NCBI RefSeq assembly: GCF_008368715.1 | Contig: NZ_SMRS01000003.1 | Coordinates: forward strand, 62,001-126,000 | DNA from: Nitrincola tapanii | Lineage (GTDB): Bacteria; Pseudomonadota; Gammaproteobacteria; Pseudomonadales; Balneatricaceae | Reading direction: 5' to 3' | Length of the DNA stretch: 64,000 nt | Shown: piece by piece, positions 56,061-64,000 of the stretch | Numbering within the stretch: position 1 is the first letter of the stretch | Layout of the letters: every line of letters begins with the position of its first letter | Position numbers and translations under genes: made by a program | Notes under the pieces: generated by a model | Database searches by the model: none | What the model saw: the letters and a program-made list of their open reading frames with translations, nothing else | Told to the model about the DNA's origin: nothing

Positions 56061-57082
56061 GTTTGTCTATTCAGGAAGGGGTCGATCTGAGTGCGCTGAA
56101 TACGTTGGGCTTTGCGGCTCAGGCTGAACGTTTTGTGCGTGTCGACAAAGTCGAAGAGCTGCCGCAGCTGCACTCTTATCTTCAGGCGCATCCACAACCT
56201 GTCCTGCTGTTAGGCGGTGGCAGTAACCTGGTGTTAGGCGAGCATATTCCGGGCTTGGTTGTGCAGATGGCCATTCAGGGCTGGGAGTTGTTGTCTGAAG
56301 CAGAAGACGAGATCATTCAGCTACGAGTGATGGCGGGTGAGTCTTGGCATAGCAGTGTAGAAAAAAGTCTTCAGCAAGGACTTTATGGCCTGGAGAATTT
56401 AGCCTTAATACCGGGCACGGTCGGTGCGGCACCGATTCAAAATATAGGCGCTTATGGGGTTGAGCTTAAGGATCGGGTGCATAGTATTCAAGCGTTTGAT
56501 CGCGACACCGGTGACTGGTGTGATCTTACCCCTGCGGACTGTGCCTTTGCATATCGCGAGAGTCGCTTTAAATCCCTTGAACCTGGGCGTTACTGGATCT
56601 GGGCAGTGACCTTTACGCTTTCGCGTCGTCCCTGTGTGGATCTCAGTTATCAGGCGCTCGCGCAGGCTTGCGGCTCTCAGTCTCCAACCCCTTGGCAGGT
56701 ATTTGAAGCCGTGTGTCGATTAAGGCGCGCTAAACTTCCGGATCCTAAGGTGTTGGGCAATGTCGGCAGCTTTTTCAAAAACCCTCTCGTCTCAGCCAGT
56801 CAATATGAGCGGTTGCTTAGGCAGTTTCCCGATTTAGTGGCTTATGCAGAACCTAGTGGTGGATATAAGCTGGCCGCGGGCTGGTTGATCGATGCCTGTG
56901 GTTGGAAGGGGAAAAGGCGTGAGCAGGTAGGTGTGCATACAGAGCAGGCCTTGGTCTTGGTGCATTATGGACAGGCGCGGCGTGAGGAGTTGTTGGCGCT
57001 CGCTGCGGAGATACAAAAGGATGTGTTGATGCGTTTTGGTGTTGAGTTGGAGCAGGAGCCGCTTAACTATCCAGCCTACTAA
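56057..57082 (+). CDS. murB: UDP-N-acetylenolpyruvoylglucosamine reductase
   Basis: 341 residues from a GTG overlapping the kdsB stop; the longer frame to 56033 is inside kdsB. FAD-binding [13 protein letters not shown] and [17 protein letters not shown], with the catalytic serine in [13 protein letters not shown]. This is the long type I MurB with the Tyr-loop. It makes UDP-MurNAc for peptidoglycan. A strong terminator follows. Confidence 0.97.
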   Translation: MSLSIQEGVDLSALNTLGFAAQAERFVRVDKVEELPQLHSYLQAHPQPVLLLGGGSNLVLGEHIPGLVVQMAIQGWELLSEAEDEIIQLRVMAGESWHSSVEKSLQQGLYGLENLALIPGTVGAAPIQNIGAYGVELKDRVHSIQAFDRDTGDWCDLTPADCAFAYRESRFKSLEPGRYWIWAVTFTLSRRPCVDLSYQALAQACGSQSPTPWQVFEAVCRLRRAKLPDPKVLGNVGSFFKNPLVSASQYERLLRQFPDLVAYAEPSGGYKLAAGWLIDACGWKGKRREQVGVHTEQALVLVHYGQARREELLALAAEIQKDVLMRFGVELEQEPLNYPAY

Positions 57083-57123
57083 AACCAAATCCAGCTTGCT
57101 AAAACTCAACATATCCGCCTAAA

Positions 57124-57163
57124 AAATAAACCCTGGTGACCGTGAGGTGACCAGGGTTTATTT
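57124..57163. terminator. Bidirectional terminator between murB and rne
   Basis: Fourteen-base-pair arms (AAATAAACCCTGGT and ACCAGGGTTTATTT) around a small inner ACC-GTGA-GGT stem. T-rich on both outer sides, so it can end the murB operon (plus) and rne (minus). Confidence 0.88.
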
Positions 57164-57204
57164 GTCTAAGACCGAGCCAAAATTGGCTAGGTCTATTATA
57201 CCGC

Positions 57205-60204
57205 TTAAGCTTGATTGGAGTCGCTTAAGCGGGCCTGCTGCCGACGCTTCTCACGAGGATCATTGGCGGCACGGCGCTTAGGGCGAGCTTCCGTGTTTTC
57301 TTCTGCCATCATCGGTTCAGCCTCTTGGGCTTGGACTTCAGCAACCACTTCCTGTGGCGATTCCAGTGCCAGCTCAGACTGAGCTTGTGTGGTCTGAGGC
57401 GTGCGAACTTCCGTGTGCTCTTGATTGCGATCATCCGATTCTTGATCAGCGTCTTTATCAATGCTTGCAGCATCAGTCTGAACCAGCTCAGACGCGCTGC
57501 TAGGCTCCTGCTCAATCACAACCTCAGCCTGAGCGGCAGTGTCCTGATCAGCTGTTGCCCGCATCGGTGTGGACGGTAGGCTTTCTGCCGTGCTGTCCAC
57601 AGTGGATTCTGCGCTCAGCTCCAGCTCCTCTTGAGCGGGAGCTTGGCTGCTGTTGATCTCGGGTTCAACGGCTTCCTCAGCTTCGACTGCAGCCGTGGCG
57701 TTTGTTTGCGCGGCAGCGGATTGAGTTTCAGTGCTAGGCGCTGTTGTTTCGATATCCGTTAATGAGGTAGGTGCCTCGGGGAGATCGATCTCAGTATCGC
57801 GAACGGCTGTATCCAGCGGCTGGCTTTCAGTTATTACCTGCTCAGGCAGAGTGGAAGCGGCTCCAGGCAGCGTTTGCGCGGCTGGAGTTTGCTCCACGGC
57901 AACGGTGATTTCTGCCTCTATCTCTTCTGCAGTCGTCGTGCTGAGCGACTGATTCTCTTCAGCCTTGGCTTCACTGATGGGTGCCAGGCTGCGTGCGGCT
58001 ACACGTTCTTGGCCCCGGCGACGGCGGCCCCGACCACGCGACTCACGCGGTTCTTGGTCGTTATTTTGTGGGCTGGTTTCCAGTTCAGTGGCATCGGTCG
58101 TTTCAGTTGCGGGCAGATCCTGAGAGGCTTCCTGACCGGGTTTTTCCTGGCGGCGGCGATCATTGTTACGGCGACGACGACGTGAGCGACCGTTGTTTTC
58201 ATCCTCGCCCGCTGTAGCAGCGATTTTTTCGCCGATCGGTGGGAGGCTGGTCTCAGGCTCGATCGTGATAATCTCATCTTCGCGCTCATCACGCACTTCA
58301 CGAGAATCACGGCGACGATCACGACGCTGTTGTGGGCGTCGCCGCTCACCCCCTCGCTCCTGGCGCGGTTTGCGTTGTTTGTCCTCGCCGCGTGTTTCGG
58401 GAGCCGTAGGCGCTGCCGGGCTTGGATTCACCGGAGTTTCAGGGCCTGCAAACAGCGTACGCAGTGTTGAAATGACGCGGCTAGCCAAGGATGGAGTTGG
58501 CTGTTTAAAAGGCGCCGGGGTGCGTGTTTGAGACGCAGTAGGTGTTGGGTGGGCAGGCTGAGCGGGCGTAGGCTCTTCGGCTTGAGCTGTGATGGCGCGA
58601 GCTGGTGGAGCGATGCTCTTTATCGCCGCTTCTTCACGCTTGACGGGCTTGCTGCGACCATTTTCTGGGTTAGGCTGCTGTGGCTCAGGTTGAGTGGGCA
58701 GGTTATAGCTCAAATTGTCAGTGGTGGTGACTGTGTGGTCATCACGTAAACGAACCACTTCATAGTGCGGCGTTTCCATATTTGGATTCGGCACAATCAC
58801 AACACGCACGCCATTGCGTTGCTCGATGGCATGTACTTCAGCACGTTTTTCGTTGAGCAAGAAGGTGGCTACGCTGACCGGCAGAATGGCACGTATCTGC
58901 GCGGTACGGTCTTTGCCAGACTCCTCTTCGATCAAACGCATAATCGACAAAGCCAGTGAACCGGTATCGCGGATAATACCCGTACCGTTACAGCGTGGGC
59001 AGACGCTGCCACGCGTTTCACTTAAAGAAGGACGCAGGCGTTGACGTGACATTTCCAGTAGGCCAAAACGTGAAATACGGCCCATCTGTACGCGTGCGCG
59101 GTCAATTTTCAGGGCATCACGCAGGCGATTTTCAACTTCACGCTGATGTTTAATCGGCGTCATGTCGATAAAGTCGATGACAATGAGGCCGCCAATATCA
59201 CGCAAACGTAGCTGACGCGCAATTTCATCGGCGGCTTCAAGGTTGGTATTTAAAGCGGTTTCTTCGATATCCCCGCCACGTGTTGCGCGTGCTGAGTTGA
59301 TGTCGATAGAAACCAGAGCCTCTGTCGGATCAATCACAATCGACCCACCCGAAGGCAGTTGGACTTCGCGTTCAAAAGCGGTTTCGATTTGGCTTTCAAT
59401 CTGGAAGCGATTGAAGAGCGGGGTGGCTTCTTTATAGAGTTTGACGCGATTTTCGTAGGTCGGTACCACTTGACGCACGAAGGTCAGGGCTTGCTCATAG
59501 ACTTGTGGGTTGTCGATCAGCACTTCACCTATGTCGGCGCGAAGATAGTCACGAATGGCGCGAATGACGACACCGCTTTCTTGGTAAACCAAGAAAGGAG
59601 CTGGACGGGCGCTGACGGATTGAATCGCTTCCCAGAGCGTGGTCAGATAATCTAAATCCCACTGCAACTCTTCACTGCTGCGCCCAATCCCCGCAGTTCG
59701 AATAATGACACCCATGTTCTCGGGAACATTCACTCCCGACAGGGCTTCTTTTAATTGAGTACGATCATCGCCTTCAATACGGCGTGAGATGCCTCCAGCG
59801 CGTGGATTGTTCGGCATGAGTACCAGGTAACGACCCGCCAGGCTGATAAAGGTGGTGAGGGCAGCACCCTTGTTTCCACGCTCTTCTTTATCGACCTGTA
59901 CAAAGACTTCAGTACCTTCTTTGACCACTTCGCGGATATTAGGGCGTTGGCCACGCTCAGGCGATTTGGCGAAGTACTCACGGGAAATTTCTTTCAGTGG
60001 TAAGAAGCCATGACGCTCAGCGCCATAATCAACAAAGGCCGCTTCCAGGCTGGGTTCAACCCGAGTGATGCGACCTTTATAAATGTTGGCTTTTTTCTGT
60101 TCACGGCTGTCAGATTCCATGTCCAGGTCAAATAGACGCTGGCCATCAACTAACGCGACGCGCACCTCTTCAGATTGGGTGGCGTTGATGAGCATTCTTT
60201 TCAT
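57205..60204 (-). CDS. rne: Ribonuclease E
   Basis: 999 residues. N-terminal catalytic half: S1 domain (about 35-120), catalytic Asp301 ([13 protein letters not shown]) and Asp344 (IVIDFIDM), and the zinc-link CPRC (402-405). The C-terminal half (about 500-999) is low-complexity, with arginine-rich RNA-binding blocks ([22 protein letters not shown]) and glutamate/alanine-rich stretches, expected to scaffold the degradosome. The start [13 protein letters not shown] is the family N-terminus. The leader is strongly structured and probably mediates autoregulation. Confidence 0.97.
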   Translation of the reverse strand: MKRMLINATQSEEVRVALVDGQRLFDLDMESDSREQKKANIYKGRITRVEPSLEAAFVDYGAERHGFLPLKEISREYFAKSPERGQRPNIREVVKEGTEVFVQVDKEERGNKGAALTTFISLAGRYLVLMPNNPRAGGISRRIEGDDRTQLKEALSGVNVPENMGVIIRTAGIGRSSEELQWDLDYLTTLWEAIQSVSARPAPFLVYQESGVVIRAIRDYLRADIGEVLIDNPQVYEQALTFVRQVVPTYENRVKLYKEATPLFNRFQIESQIETAFEREVQLPSGGSIVIDPTEALVSIDINSARATRGGDIEETALNTNLEAADEIARQLRLRDIGGLIVIDFIDMTPIKHQREVENRLRDALKIDRARVQMGRISRFGLLEMSRQRLRPSLSETRGSVCPRCNGTGIIRDTGSLALSIMRLIEEESGKDRTAQIRAILPVSVATFLLNEKRAEVHAIEQRNGVRVVIVPNPNMETPHYEVVRLRDDHTVTTTDNLSYNLPTQPEPQQPNPENGRSKPVKREEAAIKSIAPPARAITAQAEEPTPAQPAHPTPTASQTRTPAPFKQPTPSLASRVISTLRTLFAGPETPVNPSPAAPTAPETRGEDKQRKPRQERGGERRRPQQRRDRRRDSREVRDEREDEIITIEPETSLPPIGEKIAATAGEDENNGRSRRRRRNNDRRRQEKPGQEASQDLPATETTDATELETSPQNNDQEPRESRGRGRRRRGQERVAARSLAPISEAKAEENQSLSTTTAEEIEAEITVAVEQTPAAQTLPGAASTLPEQVITESQPLDTAVRDTEIDLPEAPTSLTDIETTAPSTETQSAAAQTNATAAVEAEEAVEPEINSSQAPAQEELELSAESTVDSTAESLPSTPMRATADQDTAAQAEVVIEQEPSSASELVQTDAASIDKDADQESDDRNQEHTEVRTPQTTQAQSELALESPQEVVAEVQAQEAEPMMAEENTEARPKRRAANDPREKRRQQARLSDSNQA

Positions 60205-60480
60205 TGTGTTGTGTTCTCAAAAACACAACGCATAGACCCCCGCAATGCCTAAGCATCGGGTAACCAGTGTCCAGTCTTCTGATCAGTTGCTGCGATCGGC
60301 AAACAACTGCTCATCCGCTGTAGAACAGCGGTGATCTCTATCGGCGGTGAAGGAAACGCTAACCAATTTGCTTATTTTGGATGCCTTGTGTCTACGATCT
60401 AAACACTACCGTAGTTTCTGGGTTAGCGTGCATCTTCACCTCCAACCGGACCTTCGCGCTTAGGCGAGGGAGGTGAAAGC
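60205..60480 (-). promoter_or_regulatory. Structured rne 5' leader
   Basis: Upstream of rne lie several inverted repeats. There is an 8-bp hairpin at 60208-60229 touching the start. CAGTTG/CAACTG arms are at 60284-60309 and CCGCTG/CAGCGG at 60315-60331. A 9-bp long-range pair ACGCTAACC/GGTTAGCGT (60356-60364 with 60421-60429) encloses ACTAC-C-GTAGT. A 9-bp stem TTCACCTCC/GGAGGTGAA is at 60435-60477. E. coli rne mRNA also has a hairpin leader that RNase E uses to regulate itself. That this is the counterpart is inference. Confidence 0.65.
60208..60229 (-). promoter_or_regulatory. Hairpin covering the rne ribosome-binding region
   Basis: Perfect 8-bp arms GTTGTGTT and AACACAAC with a 6-base loop, ending 4 nt before the rne start. 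The only GAG-like ribosome-binding element on the minus strand lies in the loop and upper stem, so translation may depend on opening it. Confidence 0.6.
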
Positions 60481-60707
60481 GTTGTGCAAAATTCGTGTTA
60501 ATAAAGGGTGAAACCTAAGAAAACGATTTCACACTGACTGCCGGCGGGCGAAGACAAGGTGCGGATAGTGGACGCACACAGCGTACGCCTTGCGTACTGG
60601 AGTCGCTTGGCTTGATTTGAAATTTACTAAAGCCAATTGCCGACAGCAGCGCTAGAATATAGCAGCAAAGGGTTTTTGCATCAATCAGCCACTTAGAAAA
60701 CATCATT
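60481..60707. other. Divergent rne/rluC promoter region
   Basis: About 227 bp without a gene. It holds a GTACGC-CTT-GCGTAC inverted repeat near 60583-60597 and AT-rich stretches suited to promoters on both strands, but I cannot assign -35/-10 boxes with confidence. Confidence 0.4.
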
Positions 60708-61691
60708 ATGTCCGATAGTCAACAAGACTCACGTCCACAAGTCAGGTTACTCAGTATCGATGCTGAAAGTGCCGGCCAGCGCATCGACAACTTCTTACGT
60801 ACACAATTAAAAGGTGTTCCTAAAACGCTGATTTATAGAGTTTTAAGAAAAGGCGAAGTGCGCGTTAATAAAAAACGAATTAAGCCTGAATATAAATTGC
60901 AGCTCGGTGATGAGGTGCGTGTGCCGCCGTTACGTGTCAGTGAAGCAGAAGTGGCAGCACCGGTGAGTCGAAGTCTCACCGAGCATCTACAGCAAGCGAT
61001 CCTATATGAAACAGATGCACTTTTAATTATCAATAAACCTTCAGGTTTGGCTGTGCATGGCGGCAGTGGCATCAATCTTGGATTAATTGAAGCCTTGCGT
61101 CAGATGCGTCCCGAGGCACGTTTTCTTGAACTGGTGCACCGTTTGGATCGGGATACCTCTGGCTGCATTATGGTGGCTAAAAAGCGCAGTATGCTGCGCT
61201 ATCTGCATGAGGCTTTGAGAGAAAAGCGGGTACGCAAAATTTATCATGCCTTGGTGCTGGGGCGTTGGGCGAATCGCCAGCAGCGTGTTGAGGCGCCCTT
61301 GTTGCGTAATGAATTGAAATCAGGTGAGCGGATCGTCCGTGTGGATGCAGAAGGTAAGGCCTCCATTACCGAGTTTAAAGTCTTGCGCCGCTTCGGTGAT
61401 CTGGCCACTTTGGTTGAGGCCAGTCCTCTAACGGGAAGGACGCATCAGATCCGTGTGCATGCTCAATTTGTTGGTCATCCCATTATTGGGGATGAAAAGT
61501 ATGCCCCGGATGAAGGGTTGAAAAAAATGCGTGCTTTAGCGCTGAAGCGTCTAATGCTGCATGCGGCTGAGTTGCGGCTTGTGCTCCCGGATGGCGAAAA
61601 GTTGCAGGTGCAGGCGGAGTATGATGCTGAGATGGCCCTGGCTGTGCAGACCTTGGTACAGGAGACGGCCGACAAAACTTCGGTTTCTTGA
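60708..61691 (+). CDS. rluC: 23S rRNA pseudouridine(955/2504/2580) synthase RluC
   Basis: 327 residues. N-terminal S4 domain ([20 protein letters not shown]) and the RluA-family catalytic motif [19 protein letters not shown] with catalytic Asp, then [13 protein letters not shown]. It modifies three uridines of 23S rRNA. It is divergent from rne, as in E. coli. Confidence 0.95.
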   Translation: MSDSQQDSRPQVRLLSIDAESAGQRIDNFLRTQLKGVPKTLIYRVLRKGEVRVNKKRIKPEYKLQLGDEVRVPPLRVSEAEVAAPVSRSLTEHLQQAILYETDALLIINKPSGLAVHGGSGINLGLIEALRQMRPEARFLELVHRLDRDTSGCIMVAKKRSMLRYLHEALREKRVRKIYHALVLGRWANRQQRVEAPLLRNELKSGERIVRVDAEGKASITEFKVLRRFGDLATLVEASPLTGRTHQIRVHAQFVGHPIIGDEKYAPDEGLKKMRALALKRLMLHAAELRLVLPDGEKLQVQAEYDAEMALAVQTLVQETADKTSVS

Positions 61692-61766
61692 TTAATGCTA
61701 CGTCTTAACATTAACTAATAGCTCGCTGATTTACATAGATTTATTTTTTGATTTGATTGGAGATGA

Positions 61767-62390
61767 GTGCTGAAAATGATGCAAACACCCCTGCAGGAAA
61801 TTGAAGCGTTTTTACCCTGTCCGACCCCGGATGCTTGGATTCATGCGGCGGCACAACCCGAGCATCTTGAGTTGTTGCTAACAGACCATGCGCATTGTGA
61901 AAAAAAAGCGGCATCCACCGCGATGACACTGATGTTTCGTTATGTAGATCGCGCTGATCTCTTAAATAAGATGTCGCGTTTAGCACGAGAAGAGTTGATC
62001 CACTTTGAACAAGTGCTGGCGATTATGGAGGCGAGGGGTATGCAGTATGGGCATCTGACCCCTTCTCGTTATGCTCATGGGTTACGCCAGTATGTGCGTA
62101 CATCGGAGCCTGGGCGTTTAGTGGATGTGCTGATTATAGGGGCGTTTATAGAAGCGCGTTCATGTGAGCGCTTTGCGCGTTTAGCGCCGCATTTGGATGA
62201 GGTGTTAGCAAAGTTTTATCGTTCACTTCTACGCTCAGAGGCTCGGCATTATCAGGACTATCTCTCTTTGGCGGAGAGTTATGCTGGTGAGCCGATCACT
62301 GAACGTATTGCGTTTTTCCGTGAGGTTGAGCGTGAGTTAATTGAAACGCCAGATAGTGAATTTCGTTTTCACAGTGGTGTTCCTGTCTGA
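61767..62390 (+). CDS. miaE: tRNA-(ms2io6A)-hydroxylase MiaE
   Basis: 207 residues from the GTG at 61767 (GGAG 4 nt upstream); the ATGs at 61776 and 61779 are alternatives. Ferritin-like diiron fold with metal ligands in DHAHCEKKAAS, REELIHFEQVL, GAFIEARSCERF and RSEARHYQDYL. It hydroxylates ms2i6A at position 37 of tRNA using oxygen. It overlaps lpxH tail to tail by 22 nt. Confidence 0.94.
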   Translation: MLKMMQTPLQEIEAFLPCPTPDAWIHAAAQPEHLELLLTDHAHCEKKAASTAMTLMFRYVDRADLLNKMSRLAREELIHFEQVLAIMEARGMQYGHLTPSRYAHGLRQYVRTSEPGRLVDVLIIGAFIEARSCERFARLAPHLDEVLAKFYRSLLRSEARHYQDYLSLAESYAGEPITERIAFFREVERELIETPDSEFRFHSGVPV

Positions 62391-63160
62391 TGCTGGGCGC
62401 CTGGCTGCAAACAGGTGAGATCAAAAGAGATCAGTTTTAATCCTGAGGGATTGGCTTCAAGATACCAGCCCAGTTTATCCCAATCCCCTAACACCCAGCG
62501 CTCTGCCTGAGAGCCGTCTTGCTGTTCTAATAGGTGATGCGCGGGGCGATGGGTGTGGCCGTGAATCATGCGATCCACTTGGGCTGTTGTCAAAGCCTTT
62601 AATACTGCGCTCAGCTCGACATCCATAATGGCTTCCGCTTTGTATTGGCTTTGAGCCTGGCTTTCACTGCGTAATTGTTCTGCTAGGGCGCGGCGCTCGT
62701 TAATCGGGCGCTGCAAAAAAGCATTTTGCCAAGCCGGTTGGCGAACTTGTTGGCGGAAAGTTTGGTAGGCGAGGTCTTGAGTACACAGCTGATCGCCGTG
62801 CAGAAGCAAACTGAGTTGACCATCGGGGAAAGGCCAAAGGCAGAGTTCAGGTAAGGGTTGGATGGCGGATTGTGCTAACCAGTCTGAGCCGATTAAAAAA
62901 TCACGGTTTCCGGCTTGGAAGAAAATTTTCGTACCTGAATCAGCAAGCTCTCGGCAGGCTAAAGAAACTTCATCGGCGGGAGGCAGTGGCGCGTCATCCC
63001 CAATCCAATATTCGAAAAAATCGCCTAGGATCAGGAGCTGGTCGGCGCCACGAGCCTTATGCTGCAGAAACCACAAAAAAGCTTGAGTGATATCGGGGCG
63101 ACCCGGCTGTAAATGAAGATCGGAGATCAACAACAACCGGGTAGGCAGCAAGTCTGACAT
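62369..63160 (-). CDS. lpxH: UDP-2,3-diacylglucosamine pyrophosphatase
   Basis: 263 residues, calcineurin-like phosphoesterase. Metal motifs: ISDLHLQPGRPD, LGDFFEYWIGDD, AGNRDFLIG, LLLHGDQLC and MIHGHTHRPAHH. It makes lipid X in lipid A synthesis. Starts 8 nt after ppiB on the minus strand, so they form an operon. Confidence 0.95.
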   Translation of the reverse strand: MSDLLPTRLLLISDLHLQPGRPDITQAFLWFLQHKARGADQLLILGDFFEYWIGDDAPLPPADEVSLACRELADSGTKIFFQAGNRDFLIGSDWLAQSAIQPLPELCLWPFPDGQLSLLLHGDQLCTQDLAYQTFRQQVRQPAWQNAFLQRPINERRALAEQLRSESQAQSQYKAEAIMDVELSAVLKALTTAQVDRMIHGHTHRPAHHLLEQQDGSQAERWVLGDWDKLGWYLEANPSGLKLISFDLTCLQPGAQHQTGTPL

Positions 63161-63168
63161 CGATCGGC

Positions 63169-63672
63169 TTACTCGGCTTCAGCGATCACTTCAGCGCGTT
63201 CGATGATTACATCTTCAGCCGGAACGTCTTGATGGCCGGCGCGTGATGTGGTTTTAACTTTTTTAATGGCGTTGACCACATCCAGGCCTTCAGTCACTTT
63301 ACCGAAAACAGCGTAACCCCAGCCTTCCATGGTCTTGGCGCTGTGATCTAAGAAGGTATTATCGGAAACATTGATGAAGAATTGCGCTGAAGCGGAGTGT
63401 GGATCCATGGTGCGAGCCATCGCAATGGTACCTGCCAAGTTGGAGAGGCCGTTGTCCGCTTCATTTTCGATGCTGGTGCGTGTCTTTTTCTGAACCATGC
63501 CTGGCTCAAAACCTCCACCCTGAATCATGAAGCCATCAATCACACGATGAAAAATGACACCATCATAAAAACCCTCTTTGACGTACTGCTCAAAGTTTTC
63601 AGCAGTTTTCGGGGCTTTTTTATAATCCAGTTCAAGAGTGATGCGGCCATGGTTAGTGTGGAGTACGATCAT
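63169..63672 (-). CDS. ppiB: Peptidyl-prolyl cis-trans isomerase (cyclophilin, cytosolic)
   Basis: 167 residues, no signal peptide. Cyclophilin core: [42 protein letters not shown] and [14 protein letters not shown]. It speeds proline isomerisation in the cytoplasm. Pairs with lpxH downstream. Confidence 0.96.
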   Translation of the reverse strand: MIVLHTNHGRITLELDYKKAPKTAENFEQYVKEGFYDGVIFHRVIDGFMIQGGGFEPGMVQKKTRTSIENEADNGLSNLAGTIAMARTMDPHSASAQFFINVSDNTFLDHSAKTMEGWGYAVFGKVTEGLDVVNAIKKVKTTSRAGHQDVPAEDVIIERAEVIAEAE

Positions 63673-63758
63673 CGGTATCTATCCTGATTGATTAAGCAAG
63701 GGCCGTATTATACTCAAGTCGATGAGGTCTGCATCAAATTCGTGTGTTGGGTGTTTTC

Positions 63759-64000
63759 TTAAGTCGTCGTTAAGCTTGGTTGATCTTCTGAAGAGGCAAG
63801 GTAGTCGAGCATCCCTTGTGCGGCCCAACGACCCGTCGCAAAGCAGGCTGTCAGCAGATAACCTCCGGTGGGGGCTTCCCAATCCAGCATTTCTCCGGCA
63901 CAAAAAACGCCCGGGCAGCGTTTTAACATCAATTGCGGATTGAGTTCACTAAAGCATAAACCGCCGGCTGTGCTGATGGCCTCATCGATCGGTCGGGTTG
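63759..64000 (-). CDS. HI0933/BaiN-like FAD-dependent oxidoreductase, C-terminal end (runs off window)
   Basis: The last 80 codons on the minus strand. [12 protein letters not shown] and [19 protein letters not shown] then [15 protein letters not shown] are the closing FAD-binding segments of the HI0933 family of flavoproteins (about 400 residues). Ends LTTT-TAA. The rest lies beyond the right edge, so the exact subfamily cannot be told. Confidence 0.88.
   Translation of the reverse strand, partial: TRPIDEAISTAGGLCFSELNPQLMLKRCPGVFCAGEMLDWEAPTGGYLLTACFATGRWAAQGMLDYLASSEDQPSLTTT

Noticed and set aside
57325-58749. Several plus-strand ORFs antisense to the rne C-terminal half
   Set aside because: The rne low-complexity, GC-rich repeats leave other frames open; no start sites or family signs.

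Overview
The window looks like a chromosomal segment of a gammaproteobacterium near Oceanospirillales/Pseudomonadales. Gene order in most of it (psrA-like, nagZ, mfd, gap, nqrABCDEF, sthA, lolC, lolD, comEC, exbBD, lpxK, ycaR, kdsB, murB, rne, rluC) follows the order I remember from Pseudomonas-type genomes. Na+-NQR suggests a marine or salt-tolerant host. No rRNA, tRNA or CRISPR array was seen.

Region 1 (1-22019, core): the 5' half of recC, a stand-alone EAL phosphodiesterase, an mltD-yejA-yejB-yejE operon without yejF, gloB diverging from a yafS-rnhA-dnaQ-nudC operon, an SCP2-domain gene, sohB, then psrA-like / cytosolic YkuD enzyme (probably an ElsL-type L,D-carboxypeptidase) / nagZ. These are followed by cydDC, an HDOD-GAF protein, yafV (omega-amidase), trxC and cobB. 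Many genes overlap by 4-17 nt.

Region 2 (about 22020-33960, accessory island): clearly more AT-rich than the flanks. Its intact cargo is a type I Zorya anti-phage system (zorA, zorB, zorC, zorD, each coupled to the next by a start/stop overlap). It is preceded by an ASCH-domain gene whose frame is broken by one in-frame TAG where the family would have tryptophan. Downstream lies a graveyard: an IS5-like transposase C-terminus, two small secreted proteins (one with an internal TAG), a decayed RecD/UvrD-like helicase, a decayed large polyvalent plasmid/phage protein carrying an HEGTH motif, and a ParD-like antitoxin next to a truncated zeta-like toxin. The picture is a decayed mobile element with Zorya as surviving cargo.

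Region 3 (33974-64000, core): an acyl-CoA thioesterase, mfd, the long GAPDH, nqrA-F followed by nqrM (no apbE), sthA, lolC-lolD, DUF2062, comEC, exbB-exbD-lpxK-ycaR-kdsB-murB, and rne with a strongly structured leader. Then come rluC, miaE, lpxH, ppiB and the 3' end of an HI0933/BaiN-like flavoprotein gene.

Two themes recur. One is cell-wall turnover and envelope building: MltD, YejABE, the YkuD enzyme, NagZ, MurB, LpxK, LpxH, KdsB and LolCD. The other is sodium/redox energetics: NQR, SthA, CydDC and TrxC. Starts were reassigned for several genes where a ribosome binding site and family N-terminus favoured an internal codon.
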